From positions 1-32,228 of the forward strand of contig JALVTA010000126.1 in assembly GCA_027036095.1 (NCBI GenBank): a stretch of DNA of 32,228 nt, written 5' to 3'. Source of the DNA: Thiotrichales bacterium. GTDB lineage: Bacteria; Pseudomonadota; Gammaproteobacteria; Thiomicrospirales; Thiomicrospiraceae. A program made the translations under genes and the position numbers. Below are positions 31,367 to 32,228 of the stretch, piece after piece. Position 1 is the stretch's first letter; each line of letters starts with the position of its first letter. The notes under the pieces are model-generated. The model saw only the letters and a list, made by a program, of their open reading frames with translations. It did no database searches and was not told the origin of the DNA.

Positions 31367-31379
31367 ACGCCGGCGGGGG

Positions 31380-32228
31380 TCACTCCACGTTCAGAGGCGG
31401 CGCCCGGTAGCTGTAGGGCCGCTCCAGCGACAGGCGGGCGGTCTCTTTCTTCAGCGCGCGGATTTCGGCGCGCATCTTCTCCTGCTGGCTCTGCAGCGAG
31501 CGGATCTGACGGGTCAGCTGTTCGATGGCGCGGCGCAGGGCGGCGATGTTCTCCGTGCCCTTGGAGGCGGCAGCCGGTCTGGCGACCGTGGCCTGCTGGC
31601 GCAGCTTCCACAGAGCGGCGCGGATGATCTTGAGCTGTTTGCTCTGTTCTGCCACCAGTCGCCGCACCTCATTGAGCTGGCGGACCAGTTCGGGTGAGGC
31701 CTCACCGTGTGTCGCGGGCATGGTGTGCACGCCGTGCATGGTCTGCTGGCGGGCCAGCAACTGCTGCAGCTGGGCCTTCAGCTGATCCAGCTGTGTGGTC
31801 AGCGGCGTCAGGTCCACCGTTGCAGTCGGGGCGGCCGCTGTCGGGGAAGTATGGCTCGGCGCACCATGGGATGGGGCCGCGGGATGAGCCGGGGCATGTC
31901 CGGGCTCCGGGCCGTGGGGCGTGCCCGTGTCGTGGGCTGTTGTGGCGGGCGCGTGCGTTTCGGCCGGTGCATGGCCGCCATGGCCGGCAGGCGCTTCCGT
32001 TCCGGGCGGCAGAATGCGCACCGGCGTCATGCTGGCCTGATGGGATGACGCCGGCCCCATTTTCTTCAGATCCCGTTGCAGGGCTTCCACCACGGCGGCC
32101 AGCTCGTCGATCTTGAGCTGAATCTTCTGGTTCTGCAGGTTGAGCTGGGTCTGCAGCAGGTCAAGCATGTCGGCCTTGACCGACTCGCCCTGTTTTTTCA
32201 GCTGCCACAGAATCCAGGCGCCGCCGCC
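31380..32228 (-). CDS. His/Pro/Ala-rich coiled-coil protein, possibly membrane-anchored (5' end outside window)
   Basis: Reading leftward, the frame is open from the window edge to a TGA at 31382-31380 (282 residues). The first in-frame ATG inside the window is at 32168. The 20 codons before it encode GGGAWILWQLKKQGESVKAD, which looks like the end of a membrane helix and its cytoplasmic border, so the true start is probably outside. Two helical coiled-coil regions (LNLQNQKIQLKIDELAAVVE and the C-terminal LTRQIRSLQSQQEKMRAEIR) flank a linker of about 70 residues rich in His, Pro, Ala and Thr. I do not recognise the family. It is convergent to the YcgN-family gene. Confidence 0.7.
   Translation of the reverse strand, partial: GGGAWILWQLKKQGESVKADMLDLLQTQLNLQNQKIQLKIDELAAVVEALQRDLKKMGPASSHQASMTPVRILPPGTEAPAGHGGHAPAETHAPATTAHDTGTPHGPEPGHAPAHPAAPSHGAPSHTSPTAAAPTATVDLTPLTTQLDQLKAQLQQLLARQQTMHGVHTMPATHGEASPELVRQLNEVRRLVAEQSKQLKIIRAALWKLRQQATVARPAAASKGTENIAALRRAIEQLTRQIRSLQSQQEKMRAEIRALKKETARLSLERPYSYRAPPLNVE

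Noticed and set aside
31359..31373. CCGGC/GCCGG hairpin at the end of the YcgN-family gene as a terminator
   Set aside because: The stem is only five base pairs, overlaps the stop codon and is followed by G residues rather than T on the plus strand.

Overview
The window looks like a piece of the conserved chromosome of a GC-rich gammaproteobacterium that oxidises reduced sulfur, probably a chemolithotroph related to Chromatiales/Ectothiorhodospirales. The lineage call rests on gammaproteobacterial gene orders (lptD-surA-pdxA-rsmA-apaH; thrS-infC-rpmI-rplT-pheS-pheT-ihfA-merR; ffs-dnaX-ebfC-recR). The metabolic call rests on a soxXYZA cluster. No sequence comparison could be run, so genus and species are open. 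I see no prophage, insertion sequence or CRISPR array.

Layout. Positions 1-9414 are read leftward. The outer-membrane and housekeeping run lptD, surA, pdxA, rsmA, apaH and a two-helix membrane protein has overlapping or nearly touching genes. It is followed by tRNA-Arg(CCU), metK, metF and the start of rsmE. metK is preceded by a convincing SAM-II-type riboswitch placed exactly behind an extended -10 promoter. Positions 9449-12487 are read rightward: amgK-murU (cell-wall sugar recycling), an orphan HicA-like protein, a tiny lipoprotein and yaaA. A bidirectional terminator separates yaaA from the leftward soxX-soxY-soxZ-soxA cluster (12571-14747), which has a promoter with palindromes around it and an intercistronic hairpin before soxA. 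bepA-like and pcm-like genes are leftward upstream of it.

From 16945 to 31366 everything is rightward: an HDAC-family deacetylase, a TPP riboswitch with thiC, then the translation cluster thrS, infC, rpmI, rplT, pheS, pheT, ihfA and a MerR-family gene. Next come the 4.5S SRP RNA, dnaX, ebfC, recR and a YcgN-family gene. The window closes with a leftward gene for a His/Pro/Ala-rich coiled-coil protein that runs off the right edge.

Most notable: (i) a 27-base GC-rich repeat present three times in the dnaX linker and once in amgK, read in a different frame in the two genes, which suggests a dispersed DNA repeat that colonises protein linkers; (ii) the SAM-II-like pseudoknot upstream of metK; (iii) an AUC start codon for infC, with an intrinsic terminator and an internal promoter candidate just upstream; (iv) a phased A7 slippery site plus hairpin in dnaX; (v) the palindromic control region and intercistronic hairpin of the sox cluster, which lacks soxB and soxCD here; (vi) a SurA with only one parvulin domain.
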